Program-made: the position numbers and the translations under genes
Notes under the pieces: generated by a model
Databases searched by the model: none
Told to the model about the DNA's origin: nothing
What the model saw: only the letters and a program-made list of their open reading frames with translations
Source: Nemophila menziesii
Lineage: Eukaryota; Streptophyta; Magnoliopsida; Boraginales; Hydrophyllaceae
Assembly: GCA_029959085.1 (NCBI GenBank)
Contig: JARWIR010000003.1
Location: 33,662,005-33,726,004, forward strand
Length of the DNA: 64,000 bases
Direction: 5' to 3'
In this document: positions 9,780 to 23,590 of the stretch, one piece after another
Numbering within the stretch: position 1 is the first letter of the stretch
Layout: every line of letters begins with the position of its first letter

Positions 9780-11770
9780 ACAATTTATATATTAGATCGC
9801 TTTCTTAATTTTCGCCTATGTAGCCGGCTAGATGATTTAGACGGGGTGTCATCATCCGACGAACTATACCCTTCTGATATTTCATTAGATACAATTGACT
9901 TTGTCCAACAATGACTATCATTTTCTCATAATAGTCTCTCCAACTGTCAACCGTTGCAGATTCACTAAACGCTAGCTCACATCCTCTAATGGTACCATCA
10001 ATTTATCAATAAAATTGCAATATAAATTAGTAATAAATACAAATTATTAATCTATCATAATTGTATTGATAAGACCTAAATAATACTATTTTTGAAGTTG
10101 GCTACCACGAGGGTTAAATCCTTGTTCAACCACGGTGAAATCGATCTTCGATTTCGGGCGACCAATTAGCTTCCACTTAATACCATTGTAACCATTAAAG
10201 TAATTTGGGCTAGTAGTTAAGTTTGCAAACTGAAGACCGTTTACATAAAAAACATACTCAAGACTATTATCCAACGAATAAATATAGTTTCTTTGACAAG
10301 CCGGCTAACCCCCGTGTGCCGCTTCTCTCCCATTTGTATAGTCATGGGTAGTGTCATCATTTCGGTCAATACTTTGAGGTATGCTTTGAACAATTCCAAA
10401 GTGTATTAGAACCCTATTCGGTCGGTAACACTCTATTTTAGAAAAATATATTAAATGTACAACACTCAAGTAGATATTTTCTCTTTTCATGCAAATTGTC
10501 GTTGCATTACCTAGCCGTGCACCATCATATGGTGTCCAATTAACTTACCACAAGATTACAACATTAAAAATTAATAATAATTTGTTAAAATTGAATACGT
10601 ATGCTACATTACCTATCTCGACTCCAATTGATTTAAATCATCCCGATAGAATGGAAAAAATTTATGGATATATTTTTCCACGGTTTAGACCCCTTCCAAT
10701 TACAAACTAAATCAATCATTAGTATAATTACATGAGAAAAGTTTAATAGATATATTAGCATTCGTGCACTTACTATACTGACAATGGAGCATTCATAATC
10801 ACTTCAGTATGATTCTTCACTAGTGGTTGCAAATGTAAGTGCTCGCAGCACCAAATATGTATTAATGTAATTATAATTAGGGGCCCAAGGTTTAGGCAAC
10901 AAAAAAATATAATAATTTATTGTAATACATGTAAATGTGGAACACACCCCGACAAATATGTACTAGCCATGGTTTCGGCATAATGACACAAGGCATTATA
11001 CATATGCGCCAAAATCGCCAATTTTAACTATAAGTACAGGTCAGGGAAAAAATTTCCACAAATTGAAGATATAAGGTAGAAACTCATTTTTATTTGCAGT
11101 TCGGAGGAGATAACCGCCAATGACAAATAGAATATATGCCCCCTGCATACCATCACAGTGTCTCATTGTTAGCATTTTCAGGCGGGGGTCCTAAAAAGAC
11201 AAATGAAAAAAATTAAAATTCAGTATAGTTACTAGTGTTGAAAGTATCCTTAACCCACTTTAGAGTTAAAAACATTTTAATTCCTCTGCGGTAACTCCAT
11301 TCCTTCTGGTCTAGAACTTTCTAAAGAAGTCACATACACTCCAAATCTATGTCTATTGGGGTGTCATTGAATAGAACAGGTTCAACGTTAATTAGTAACC
11401 CTAAGATCATGGCGACATCCTATAATGTCACCGTCATCTCACTGACTAACAAGTATAATATGTGGGTCTCTCGCAATTTTGGAATAAAAAACTTGGTTTC
11501 TTCAAGAAATGGTAAGATTTGCAATTCGGCCACTCAAAGAGTGGATTGTATAGGACTAACTTAAAATCGTCTTATTCAGAAACAATTAACGGTATAATAG
11601 TAAAAATAAAATGAATAAAACAAATAAAACATGAAAAAATATAAGGAATAACTTACGTCGTCTTTCCATATTTTTTTACCCCGACTAAACCTTTGACGAA
11701 TAAGTACGGGAGACGCAAATACACGGTTGTAGCTATTTCGCTTATTCCAGACATTGTTTCGTCCTATAAC
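9780..11770 (-). pseudogene. Plant mobile domain (PMD / MAIN-like) transposon protein, decayed
   Basis: Minus-strand pieces spell a PMD protein in order. GRNNVWNKRNSYN lies near 11760. SEMTVTL, a stop, then DVAMILGLLINVEP (11370-11440) is the diagnostic EMTVTLxDVxxILGL block. IHIWCCEHLHLQPLV (about 10790-10860) is the WAWEHL-type block. IECYRPNRVLIHFGIVQSIP (10375-10440) follows, and an Arg/Lys-rich end (SSSRLHRRKLRKRS) stops near 9797. Stops and frame changes separate every block, so it is not translatable. PMD genes occur in Mutator-like elements and in related host genes. Which type this is cannot be told because terminal repeats were not found. The surrounding AAGGGAC repeats (11870-12065) and TCTCGGAGAAG repeats may be part of the same element. 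Confidence 0.72.
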
Positions 11771-12210
11771 AAAATTAAAGTAGTCAATAATGCAATAATA
11801 AAAAATATAAGGGACTAATAATCTAATATGGTCTAATTAAGTTTCAAATTTAATACTACTCACTTAAGGGACCTATAGTGCAATAACATAATTTAAAGGG
11901 ACCTTAGGTGAAATAATGAAAAATGTTAAGGGACAAATAGTGCAAATTTATCAATTTAAGGGACCAAAAATGTAACATTAACTAGCAACTTTTCTTAATT
12001 AGACAATAACTAAATAAAGGAGTAATTGTGTAATAACATTTATTTAAGGGACAATAGTGCAAAATAACCTACAAATTCATCTAAATCCTAATACAAAATT
12101 GTCAAATTCGAGTTAAAAATCATGAATAATATGACAAAATACAACAATAAAGCTAAGAATAATAAAAAAATTAACATTTTTATATATATTTATAGATATA
12201 AATATGGTTT

Positions 12211-12790
<580 letters not shown>

Positions 12791-12791
12791 G

Positions 12792-13455
<664 letters not shown>

Positions 13456-13799
13456 GCAGCAACAACAGCAACATCAATAGCAACAACAACAACGACAGCA
13501 ACAACAACAGCAACATCAACAACACCAACATCAACAACAATGTTTATATTATTCCTAGTATTTTGAGTTGTTTAGTCGATGTTTGAGTTGTCGACTTGAT
13601 CATCTATCTTGTTTGACTCTATTTTATACTTCTGTTAGACTTTTTATTCTATGTTGACTTTTTATTGTAATCGAAGTTGATTTTATTTTATTTCATTTAC
13701 ATTGGTTGTTTTTTTATTGTTTTATGTATTATTTATGTCAATTTTCATTAAGTAAAAATCTAAAAACAAAATATATATTTTAAAAAGATAAAAAAATTC

Positions 13800-14389
13800 T
13801 TTTGCGATCACAAGATAGTCGTCAATGATGGAATTAATGTGGTCGCAAATAACTATGTCATTATTGACTATAAGACGTCATCGAGAGTTAAAACAATATA
13901 GCGACTATAAATATAGTCGTTAATAATTGTAAATAATGACTACAAGATGTAGTCGCTAGTAATTTATCAATTACGACTACATTTATCGTTGTAATTGTCA
14001 AGTAAGCTTTGGCGAAGACAAAGAATAGCATAGTCGTAAAAGATTATCTCTTTTAACGAATTACTAACGACCATCTTGACTAAGCCCGTGCTCCTCCAAG
14101 GAAGGAGTTTGCTTTACCCAACTCCCTTTTTATATAACATCAACGACATGTAGTCATGAATGCTAAAATCTGTCTTTAGCAACTAATTTTTTACCACTAG
14201 CGACGACAAATGTCGTCGTGAGTAGTGCTACACGCAGCAGTGTTAATTAACATTAATTTTTTTACTAATTTATTATGATATGTTTTCTTTGCAATTATTT
14301 TCTTCCATACATTTTTTTGCAATTAATGTTTAATAAAACATTAAAAGTAAAAATAAAAACTCGCTACTAAATTTCATATTTGTAGTGGT
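13800..14389. mobile_element. Palindrome-rich region resembling CACTA subterminal repeats
   Basis: GTAGTCG / CGACTAC-type units recur about ten times in both directions. Examples are GACTACAAGATGTAGTCGC (13938-13956), GCGACTATAAATATAGTCG (13902-13920) and GCGACGACAAATGTCGTCGT (14200-14219). Dense inverted copies of a short GCGAC motif are typical of CACTA ends. GAGTAGTG (14220-14227) and TTTGTAGTG (14381-14389) resemble a CACTA 3' terminus (...GTAGTG). No matching CACTA 5' terminus, transposase or 3-bp target duplication was identified. Confidence 0.45.
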
Positions 14390-15480
14390 TTAGTGTTAAT
14401 AACAAAACAAAAGAGAGTAGTGTTATCTATGAAAAGCAAAAGTAGGGAAGGCTAAAATCGACGACAACAAGAAAATAAATGCGATACAAAGATGCTTTTA
14501 CATTATCTTTTCCCTAAATTTTGTAGACATGGTAAAGTAATAGGGGAAGGGGAGTGCTGGAGATCTCTAACTACTAACTACCAAAACCCTAGCCAGTTTT
14601 GGCGGCGTTCTTATTCTTTGACGTTTCTTTGCAATTTTCAAACTACAATGTTCATTTACTTGGCTGGTCGCTAACTTCCGCGCGTGCTCGTTTTTTTGGG
14701 CCGAAGGGGTGATTTCTGGAGGTTTTAGCTAGTTAGGTGCTCATCTTTTCAGGCGATCCTCTACAACCAATAACATAGCTTCCCCATCAAGAAGATACAC
14801 AAAAGACAATTTTTAAGGTATAAAATCATTTTTTTATCCGTTGAAATTCTTAAAAAGCATATATAATCTTTTTTGTTTTTGAGATATTCACTAAAACCTT
14901 AGTTTCGAACAATAATAATTCACTTTTCTAACATTCGGTTTTGTTGTTGAAAATAAATCATTTTTGTGTATTCGTGAGTATGATATTTGACCCGAAATAT
15001 CATATTTTGAATATTTTTGCAGTTCGTTATGAAAAGGATAAAAAATCATATACAATGGAAGGAGTTTACGGAGTATAGGGGATCGGAAAATAATTAATGG
15101 AGGCAAGACAACTAATCACTTATGTAATTACATTTTACGTCGGTCTATTACCAACTAGATTCTAGGTTGAGTATAATGACAAATTTCTAAGTCAATACCA
15201 TTTGTTAATCTAAAATATAGCCCACTTTTATGTAGATCTTATGTTTAAATGACAAATGAATGCTAGAGTTACTGTTAACTCGTATCGGGAAAAGATGGAC
15301 TATAAAAGCATAATGGATTATATAGAAATAACCTCAAACCCTGACTCGTTCTCGTTATATTTTTGTGTTAAATGAATGGGGTTGGGTTGTACATGATAAT
15401 CTCACATGCATGAGTTTGATTCTCAAGGATCCAGTCATTTTATTAATATATTGACATGTTGTTCAATCATAATATAGGGA
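14390..15480. other. No gene supported
   Basis: Open stretches at 14492-14674 and 14891-15106 are short, with no domain or splice context. I see nothing else definite. Confidence 0.45.
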
Positions 15481-15499
15481 CCTAATATGCATAGTAGAG

Positions 15500-16178
15500 T
15501 TTTGTTGTTAATTGTGAAGTGTATGATGTGTTTTGAGTTGGATGATGTGGATTATTTGACTTAGTCAAAGTCTTTCTTATATCCATGCTTTACCACTTAA
15601 CTTATACGCGTGGACTTGATGCGACGACGTTTTGTTAAGTAAAGGTGGCGAGACTTTGAGCCGTTCATTGTGATTAAAATAGCCGGTTGGGATCTTTAAC
15701 CTACTTGTTCCATATAAAAGGAAAATCTCTTCCCAAGTTCATTCATTATCTTCGTTCACTATTCTCAGAATTCTCTCTCATTTATAACAGAGTCAAACTT
15801 AGGGTTTGATCTCTGTGTTCATTCAAAGTGCAAAATATCTTGTAATAGTTAGTTAAATCTATATAACACACGATTCATCTTGATTTGTGTTTAGATATAC
15901 ATCATAGTTGGATATTGAGGGTTAGATTAGTAATTAGTGATAGATGTTTGGGTTTTAGTGATTCTTTGAATATTGTAAGAGTAATAAGTCTAATCGGTGT
16001 CGATGGTTGATATAATGGATCGGTGCTCTCAAATTGGAGCCCAAAACGTGGATGTAGTTAAGTTTTTGTCGAACCACAATATATCATGTGTTCTTTAATT
16101 TCTATTCTTTTATTCTTTTGGGAAATCTATTTGAAACTTAATCAATACCTAAACGTTTTTACGGTAGTGGTTTCAGAG
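15500..16178 (+). mobile_element. Probable Copia LTR remnant with primer-binding site
   Basis: The stretch has LTR-like layout: a TATA-like CATATAAAAGG at 15711-15721, a following leader, and TGGTTTCAGAG at 16168-16178. That motif differs by one base from TGGTATCAGAG, the initiator-Met tRNA primer site of Copia elements. The 5' boundary is uncertain, and no gag follows because an Athila-like LTR starts at 16361. Confidence 0.4.
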
Positions 16179-16360
16179 ATTGATTAATCTCATATTAGAT
16201 ATGTGATATGTTTTAGTCTTTCTAGGGTCTGATGATCCAGATCTTATTTGCGATTTACTTTCTTTCAAATCTTGTTTGAGTTTTCTGATTGGTGTTTCTG
16301 GGTTCTTGAAAAACCCCTTTAAAGGTTATTTTTGAAAAGGTTTTCAATCTTTTAGATCAT

Positions 16361-17860
16361 TGATGTCTCCATATTTGTGATATATTGATGTAGGTTTGAG
16401 ATATCATATTAGGTCATTAGGTGTAATTGATTAATTGTTAAGGGATTTGTCCCCGTTATCAGATAATTTCTTAATTCACGTCTTGATTTGATGATTTATT
16501 ACTTTTCGAGCATATTTGGTTTAATTTATGTGTTAATGTGAAGCTCTTAAGGTTTATGGAATATAATTAAATGCCACATAAGGAGTTAAGAAAACAAGAT
16601 ATATGATAAATCTGTAGATAAAAAAAAAAAAGCAAAGTTGAATTAGGAAAGGTAAAGCTACCAAATAAATCTGCCAATTCTACAACTACGTCCACTAAAG
16701 TAAAGATAGCTCCTAATCGGCTGCGATATTGGACGAGCCTTTAATGATTTAGATAGATCTTTCTCCTGCGGTAGTTTTGATATAAAGTGGGTGAAATTTG
16801 GCTCAGTAACGAAGAATGTATGACCAAAACAGTGAACAGTGAACAGTGTTTATCTTGTTCTATATTTTAGGAAACGAATTTGAATTGGACTTGGACTCCA
16901 ATTACTTGCCTTCCACTCCAAGGTTTCAACCTAGGGTTATAAAACACCTATAAATACACTCTCTTATCATTGTAAACATGTCATTTCCTAGTCTTTAATT
17001 CATAGTACCCTTAGAAGTCTTCAGGAGAAGCAAGTTGACAGTATGTATCTTTATTTTAATTATTTCCTATTAGCATGAACTAATTTTCCCATATCTTGGG
17101 TTTTTCATATGTATAATCTTTGAAATATATTTTTTTCTATCTAAGTTTGTTTGAGAAAAACCTTTTTAAATCGATTGAGCTTCTTAACCTTTATATTTGT
17201 TTTATGTGCTTTGATGTATTGACTGTAGTTCTTGCTAGTGCACGAGTATAGACTACCCCCATTAATAGCAGTTATATGGTCACGTGGAAGGGGTGTCTAA
17301 TTGTTGAAACACCACATAAACGTCTAGTGTGCGGTAGTGATCCTGACGGGCTTTCCTAACTAGATAGTCACTAGGGTTTGAGATTACCCATGGATCATTG
17401 CACAGGGTGCACTTACCAAGTCGCCTGGTAATTGTTAGGTCGCCACCTAAGTCTACCCACAAGGAGGTTAGGAGGAATATAGAATCCTGGCTACTTACTT
17501 TAAGATCTTTAATCACCCTTACAACTAGTAGAAGAAATAGAAGGATAAGTGCATACACGCAAACCTGAGCTATATCTCTCATCTTATTCTTACATCATTA
17601 ATTTATTTGCATTAGTTCGTAGTTTGATCATATTCCAACCAATTATTCATATTTATTTAATTGTCTTTCATTCCCTGGACTATTCTTTACTACGCTTTTT
17701 TCTAATTCATACGTTTAACACACTAAGTCCCTGAGAATGAATCTTACTTACTATTAAAACTTGCATACGATATGTGATACCTACAGTGAGTAACATGATT
17801 GGTTAGGGTGATAGTTTGCATATTTATTATCATTATTTTATCACACCCTACCAGCCACCA
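16361..17860 (+). mobile_element. 5' LTR of Athila-like element A
   Basis: It begins TGATGTCTCC and ends CCAGCCACCA, followed at once by a primer site. The order of internal landmarks matches LTRs at 18415, 38656 and 59014: inverted terminal hairpin, TATA-like CCTATAAATACAC near 16948, CTGACGGGC box, and a final AT-rich segment. The length is 1500 bp. It is the only full 5' LTR of the family in the window. Its 3' partner survives only as a stump at 33229-33310, so the insertion cannot be dated from LTR divergence. Confidence 0.85.
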
Positions 17861-17890
17861 AGTTTTTGGTGTCGCTGTCTGCCGGGGACT
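17861..17890 (+). other. Primer-binding site of element A
   Basis: TTTTTGGTGTCGCTGTCTGCCGGGGAC directly follows the LTR. It resembles TGGCGCCGTTGCCGGGGA, the tRNA-Asp type site used by Athila/Tat elements, with substitutions and a small insertion (a CTGTCTGCC arrangement). Confidence 0.75.
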
Positions 17891-17993
17891 TGTGTCTCGT
17901 TAGCGCGTGGGTTTAGTTTTTAGTGTAGTAGTTTAAGTTATTTTTTCAGATTTACGCTTCTTTTTTGTTTTTGTCTCTTTCAAGTTCTGGTGT

Positions 17994-20900
17994 ATGCTCG
18001 AGGATCCTAAAAGTGTATTCAGGGCTTACAACAAACTTTTGAGAGAAGAAAAGAAGCAAAGAGAAGCCATGTCTAACGTAGAGGATAATTTAGTTCCACA
18101 CGAGGAAGATAATCTCAACAATAACAACAATCAAATAATATATATTCCTCAGGTATTACCTATTCCTCAAGTAATAGCACCACCAAGAGGAGAGCCCAGA
18201 AATAGTCAACATCACGAACAAGATCTCCCAGGCTTGACAACACCTTTTCGAGTTCAACCATTAGGGTATCGTCCTCCAGTGATCCAAAATATAAAGTTCA
18301 GGACCGATCCGGGTTTGCTCAATCAATTTACAAGCCATGGACATTATAGTGGAACAACAATTCAATATGCGGTAAGAGCAATTCATAAGTTTATGCAGAT
18401 TTATGATGCCTACATGATGTCTCCCTAATTGTTCTTATTTTCGACCCTTGGGAGACATCATTTTTGGTGTTTATTTACTTAATTTGATAGACTTTTGGAC
18501 TAAATATGCAATAATATGATTTTCCTCTTTTATTTCTAGCATTTTTAATTTATTAAACTTTTGCGCGTAATATTGGTATTTTTAGTGTAAAGTTTACAGG
18601 TTTTAGATGTTAGCTAGAAGAGGAATCCGAGGAAAAAGTCAAAGATCAAGAGATAGAGTCAAGACTTGAAGATAAATCCCGAAGATATTATTTTTAGAGC
18701 TGAAAATCCATTTTCCAGGCCATAGATTGCTGATTTCGAGGTGCTTAAGCGATGATTTAGCCTTAGAGCTGAAAATCCATTTTCCAGGCCATAGATTTCT
18801 GATTTCGAGGTGCTTAAGCGATGATTTAGCCGCTGACCTTTGAAGAGAAAACATTCCTTATCGAGTTACGGAACTTTAGCAACTGGAATGAGGTCAATCG
18901 GAGTCATAACGAATCGGGAAAAGCCATTTTAGTGAAGGTGTATCAGCAGTTACGGGATTTTGGGCTTAGAATTTGGGCTTGGACATTTAATTAGTGTTTT
19001 ATTCTTAGGTCCAAGCCCTAATCCGTTTTTACACTTATAAAAGGAGCCTTTGACTTCTATTCTTCAAGATAATTCATTCTTTACAATTAAAAACATCAGA
19101 GAGAAGCAACAGAAGGAAGGAAGAAGAAGCTGCTAGAGCTGGAGTGGGTCTATAGCTCCGTTCTCAGTCATTCCAATTCCGGAAATTAGGTTACTTTTAT
19201 CTTTTATTTGTAAGACAATATGAATTCCTTTACATTTAATTTAGTTTTTCTTTCAATTAATATGAGCTAAACATTTATTAGTGCTTGAGAACACATAGTG
19301 GGTTAATCCCAATTTGATTCCATTCTATACATTTGGATTTGGGATATTTATTATTTAAATCAAATTGGGTAATTCGTATTTTTCTTTAATTTGCATTTTA
19401 ATTACTATTATTGACGTAATTAACCAATGATAGGACTTAGTATCTAGGCTATTCCAATTAGTGGCGATTGGATCACCTTGACGGGGGGTTTAGGTACAGA
19501 AATAATTAACGAATGTAGGTTAGAAATTATTTGACTCCGACGAGCTTAATTAAACCTATGGCATATTGGGTAATTTAGACTTAAACACTTGAGAGTGGAC
19601 TATAATCACCATGACGGGGTTTGTAGCATTTGAGAGTTGCTCCTTAGTCCACCCTGACGGGGTTAAGGAGATTTTAGAATCCCGACCAATACAAATTTAC
19701 CAATTTGTCCCTTAAACAATGTATGAAATGAATGATAGTTAGGAAAACCCTTGCGTCTCTCAAGTGCTACCTTCTCATATTGCGTTTTACATCATTTTAC
19801 TTGCGTTTTAGCTTTTTACTTGCATTTATAATTTATCTTTTATTTAGTAGCTTTAATATCAAAAACCAAACAAACATATTTTATTTACCTGTTTTCATAA
19901 GTGCAACCAATCATTATCTGTTAAACATTGTAGTCAACCATCTCGTCCTTGGAACGAATCTGTTTTATCATTTATACTACTTGGGACAACCGTACACTTG
20001 CGGTTGTGGTTCGATTATTAATTGCATTTATTTGGAACACACAAAGGACCACCACTACATTACTCCAGGCATTACACGTGAGCAACTGTACTGCCATATG
20101 TTTTCATTTTTCTTGACCGGAAGTGCTGGTGATTGGCTAGATAGACAGCTACCAAACACAATTAACACTTGGGATGAACTAAAAGCCGCATTCATTAACC
20201 GTTTTTATCCAAAGAGTATAAGATTAAAAGATCAGATGGAGATTGCTAGTTTTCGCCAAGAGAATGATGAAGAAGAAGGCGACGCATGGACAAGGTTTCA
20301 ACAGAAGTTAGAAAAATGTCTACTCCACGGTTACTTTTTATTTTTACAATTATCTATGTCCTATCAAGGTATTAATGCAGAAAGTAGATTGAGGGTTGAT
20401 AATCTTGGAAGAGGAGGATTTGTGTCCATGGATCCTACAGAAGTTGCAGAAGGTATGGGACGTATTATTGAAACAGAAAGGAGTTGGCCAATTGCATGAG
20501 CTCCTATCACAAATACCAAATACACGCTTCAATTAGGAACAGAATCTGCTCAATCAGCTAAATTAGCAGCACTAGAAAATCAAGTCAAGCAGATGAAACT
20601 CGAAATGGACTAAAAGCTTAAAAAATTAGCTGCAACAAATGTAGTGCAAGCAGCACAAGGGTTTCCACGTTGTGAAGTACCAAATCATACATGGGAAAAG
20701 TGTGAAGGAAGATCAGCATCTGTATATTTCATATCAAATCGAATAAATTACCAATTTGGCAATAGAAATCATCTGGGTATGTAGTATTCAAATCCTTAAG
20801 GGGCCGCAAATTAAGGTAATTATTTACAACGTCCCCTAAACAACACTTACCAATAGAGAGGTCAGGGTCCTTATCAAGGAAATCAAAATGATAATAGACC

Positions 20901-21351
20901 AACTCCTTCACCACAACCACCCCATGATGCTTATGTCGATAATCAAACTCAGAAAGCTTTACCACAACATCCTCAAGAAGGAGTAGTGTCAGAGAAGAAG
21001 TTATAGGATTTCATGGATCTAGTTATGAGCAATATTCAAATGCATCACGAGAAGTTCAGAATACAAGAGGCCTCAATCCAGATATTAGACACACAGTAGA
21101 ACCAAATAACGAAAACTGTGAATACTTTTGTAGGAGCAAGGGAATTGAAGGACATTGAAGGAGTTGACGACAATCTTGGGTTTGAAGCTTGTAAGGCAAT
21201 CTGCCTTGAAACAGAAAAGAAAGAGGAATCACCACCTGCTACAGAAGTTGTCGTGGAAGTTCCAGAAATTGAAGAAGAATCAACCCAGCTTAGCCTGGAA
21301 GAATCTGACTTCATAAATCTTCTCAAGGACATGCAAGAAGATATTAGATCG
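17994..21351 (+). pseudogene. Athila-like gag of element A, interrupted by a solo LTR
   Basis: Part one (17994-18414) begins with a hydrophilic N-terminus and ends AIHKFMQIYDAY. Part two resumes at 20055 with ITPGITREQLY and shows the retrotransposon gag core: FLTGSAGDWLDRQLP, then INTWDELKAAFINRFYP, then FRQENDEEEGDAWTRFQQKL. A decayed tail holds a degenerate zinc-knuckle segment (RCEVPNHTWEKCEG, about 20668-20710). A Glu-rich region 21118-21351 precedes the second solo LTR. The gap between the two parts is exactly the solo LTR at 18415-20054; removing it rejoins the reading as DAY-ITPGIT, as in the paralogous gag at 33540. Several stops occur after 20499. Capsid-like assembly is the known family role; this copy is inactive. 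Confidence 0.85.
18415..20054 (+). mobile_element. Solo LTR (Athila-like) inside gag, 5-bp target duplication
   Basis: TGATGTCTCCC...GGACCACCA, 1640 bp, flanked by CTACA at 18410-18414 and 20055-20059. It has a TATA-like TTATAAAAGG near 19037 and three TGACGGGG boxes at 19473, 19606 and 19649. A 46-bp hairpin (TGATGTCTCCC / GGGAGACATCA) opens it. A local tandem repeat lies at 18697-18833 (two copies of a unit with CCATTTTCCAGGCCATAGAT). The intact duplication and lack of internal sequence indicate LTR-LTR recombination after insertion. Confidence 0.92.
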
Positions 21352-21356
21352 GTCAT

Positions 21357-22802
21357 TGGTGGGTGCAAAGGTGTGATAAAATAATAGATAATAATAAAGA
21401 GCACACGCCCTTGAGAACCACGGAACTCACTGCAAGTATCACAGATCGTTTGCAAGTTTTAATGATAAGTTAAGTTCGTTGGCAGGGATTTAATCCATTA
21501 GATCTACTTGTATTTAATAAGCGTAGATGAATTTAGATGTTTATAATAAAAGCTATAAAAAGATGAATAATTATCTAGCGCAAATAAATAAATATGAATG
21601 TAAGTCAAATAAATTAGGATTACTAATATGAGTCTATTACTAAATTGTTATTCTAACCTGTCACACATTGAGCATTATATATTAACCGGGATTCTTAATA
21701 ATGAGTGATGGTTGAATCAAACCTTTATGGCTATCTAGTTACGCAAAGGATCAAAATTAGACGATTATGTGATGTTGTCAATAACTAAGAATAATCCTAA
21801 GATTGGCCAAATCTAGGGCTGGAACAATAAGTCAAAACACATAATAGCAATATACGTCAAGCTCAAATAAATTAAAATAACAAATAGTATTATGAAATTA
21901 AAGACAAAATAATAACCCAACAATTAAGAGTATAACTTACAAAATAATAGCTTAGAAATATGGTAAAGCCACAAATATATAGCTAATTACCCTAAATATA
22001 GAGAAGGTAGATGTAGAAGAGGAGTTTGTCACTCTCCAACTTCGTGCTTCTTGTCTTCCTCTATAGGTCAGCTTGCTTCTTGGATGAATAGCTTGATACT
22101 AAGGATGAATAATAAATTAAAGGACTAAGCTATTATTTAAAACTGAGAAAATACAAGTAAGGACTAAGCCTGGAATTGAGCAAGGACATGTTTACAATGG
22201 TTTAAGGGTGTATTTATAGGTGTAGAGAAGCCCTAATTCGTTTTCTTGAAGGAGAAGGTAAGTAATGGACTCCTAGCCCAACTCAAATTCGTAACCCTAA
22301 AATATAGAAGCAGCCCCGTTTTTGTTGTGGTCATAACAGCTTCAATACTTATCCGTTTGACGCGTATAAATAGTCGAAATTCATCGTCTAAGAAAGATCT
22401 TTAACTTTGCTCTTGACCATTCTTCCCAATTCCTCATCGATTTTGAGATATAAGCCCATTTGTGGTCGTGGGTGGTGAAATTCAGATTTATTTGGCAACT
22501 TTATCTTTCCATATTTTAGCTTTTGTTTCCTTATCTTTAATTTCCATGTATATCTTCTTTCCTTTATCTCTTAGAATCAACTTTGCATATAATTAATTTC
22601 CATATATATATATATATATCTTTAAAGCTTCACATTAAATAAATAATTAAACCCAATATGCTCTAAAAATAATAAATCATTAAATCAAGACTAGAAATAG
22701 GAAAGTGTAATATATAATGAGAAAATCGACTAGAAGACTTCCTAAAACACTAAAAATGATGTCTCCAACTAATATTAAATCATCACAAATGGGGAGACAT
22801 CA
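21357..22802 (-). mobile_element. Solo LTR (Athila-like) in reverse orientation, 5-bp target duplication
   Basis: Read on the minus strand it starts TGATGTCTCCCC (22802) and ends with a ...CACCA terminus at 21357. GTCAT repeats flank it at 21352-21356 and 22803-22807. Its end (GGTGTGATAAAATAATA on plus) mirrors the end of the LTR at 17860. It interrupts the gag/protease ORF of element A between a Glu-rich segment and another Glu/Lys-rich segment. Length 1446 bp. Confidence 0.92.
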
Positions 22803-23590
22803 GTCATTGAACTACAAGCTAGTAAAGAATTAGAGAAAGAGGAAGAAGCCTCAATAGAGCAGAAAGAAGAAGTTGCACCTGCTGTGCAAGAAAAGAAAGA
22901 AGAAAAGAAGGTAGGCTCGCCACCAATTATTCAAGAAATATCACTATCCATTCTGAAGACAAATCCAAAGGTTTGACATTGAACTCAAGGCATTTGTAGA
23001 GGCGTACAGTCCAGAGAAAATCAACGCTCAGATGCTTGAGATTGCGAAGAAAGGGCTTACACCGCAACAAGTATTTACGCAAGTTATTCCAGAGAAAGAT
23101 GTGAGTGTAGAAGCCAGTAGAGAAGTCGTGGCTCATACTGAGTGGGTCTCGAGAAGAATTGAAAAGGAGTTACCACTCAAACTCAAATATCCAGGAATTT
23201 CAATCTCCATATTTAAATCAGTGGTATGCTCAAAGTGAAAGCCATGTTTGATGTGGGTTCGAGTGTGAATCTTATGCCCAAGTCCGTGTTCGCTAAGCTT
23301 GACATCAAGAAGGTGGAAAAATCTCCCATGAACTTACAATTTGCGGATATCTCAATGACAAAGACATGGGGAACAGTGGAGGACGTTCATGTCCAAACAG
23401 GTAATATCACCATCCCTACTGACTTTGTTATTCATGATTATGATGCAGATAAGCAGGTTCTAATCATACTTGGAAGGCCGTTCCTGGCCACAAGTCAAAT
23501 CATCATCAACTTCCAGGAGGAACAGTTACCCTCCGTGCTAAAAACATATCCGAGATATTCTATGTTTGGGGTAAGAAACCAAGGAAGTTA
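22803..23590 (+). pseudogene. Athila-like gag end and aspartic protease of element A
   Basis: The reading resumes after the solo LTR with a Glu/Lys-rich linker (QKEEVAPAVQEKKEEKK). FDIELKAFVEAYSPEKINAQ and the stretch 23032-23220 follow. Then comes a retropepsin domain: the active-site block MFDVGSSVNLMPKSVF (about 23244-23292) and the flap-distal ILGRPFLAT (about 23464-23490). The catalytic Asp and the G-S-S after it are present. One frame change lies near 23225-23238 and a stop near 22976. The reverse transcriptase, RNase H and integrase that should follow are absent; the sequence passes to the end of pol at about 23600. Confidence 0.85.

Noticed and set aside
10489..11564. Plus-strand ORFs at 10489-10710 and 11349-11564
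   Set aside because: Antisense to PMD blocks read on the minus strand.
20729..21455. Minus-strand ORFs across gag of element A
   Set aside because: Antisense to recognisable gag sequence.
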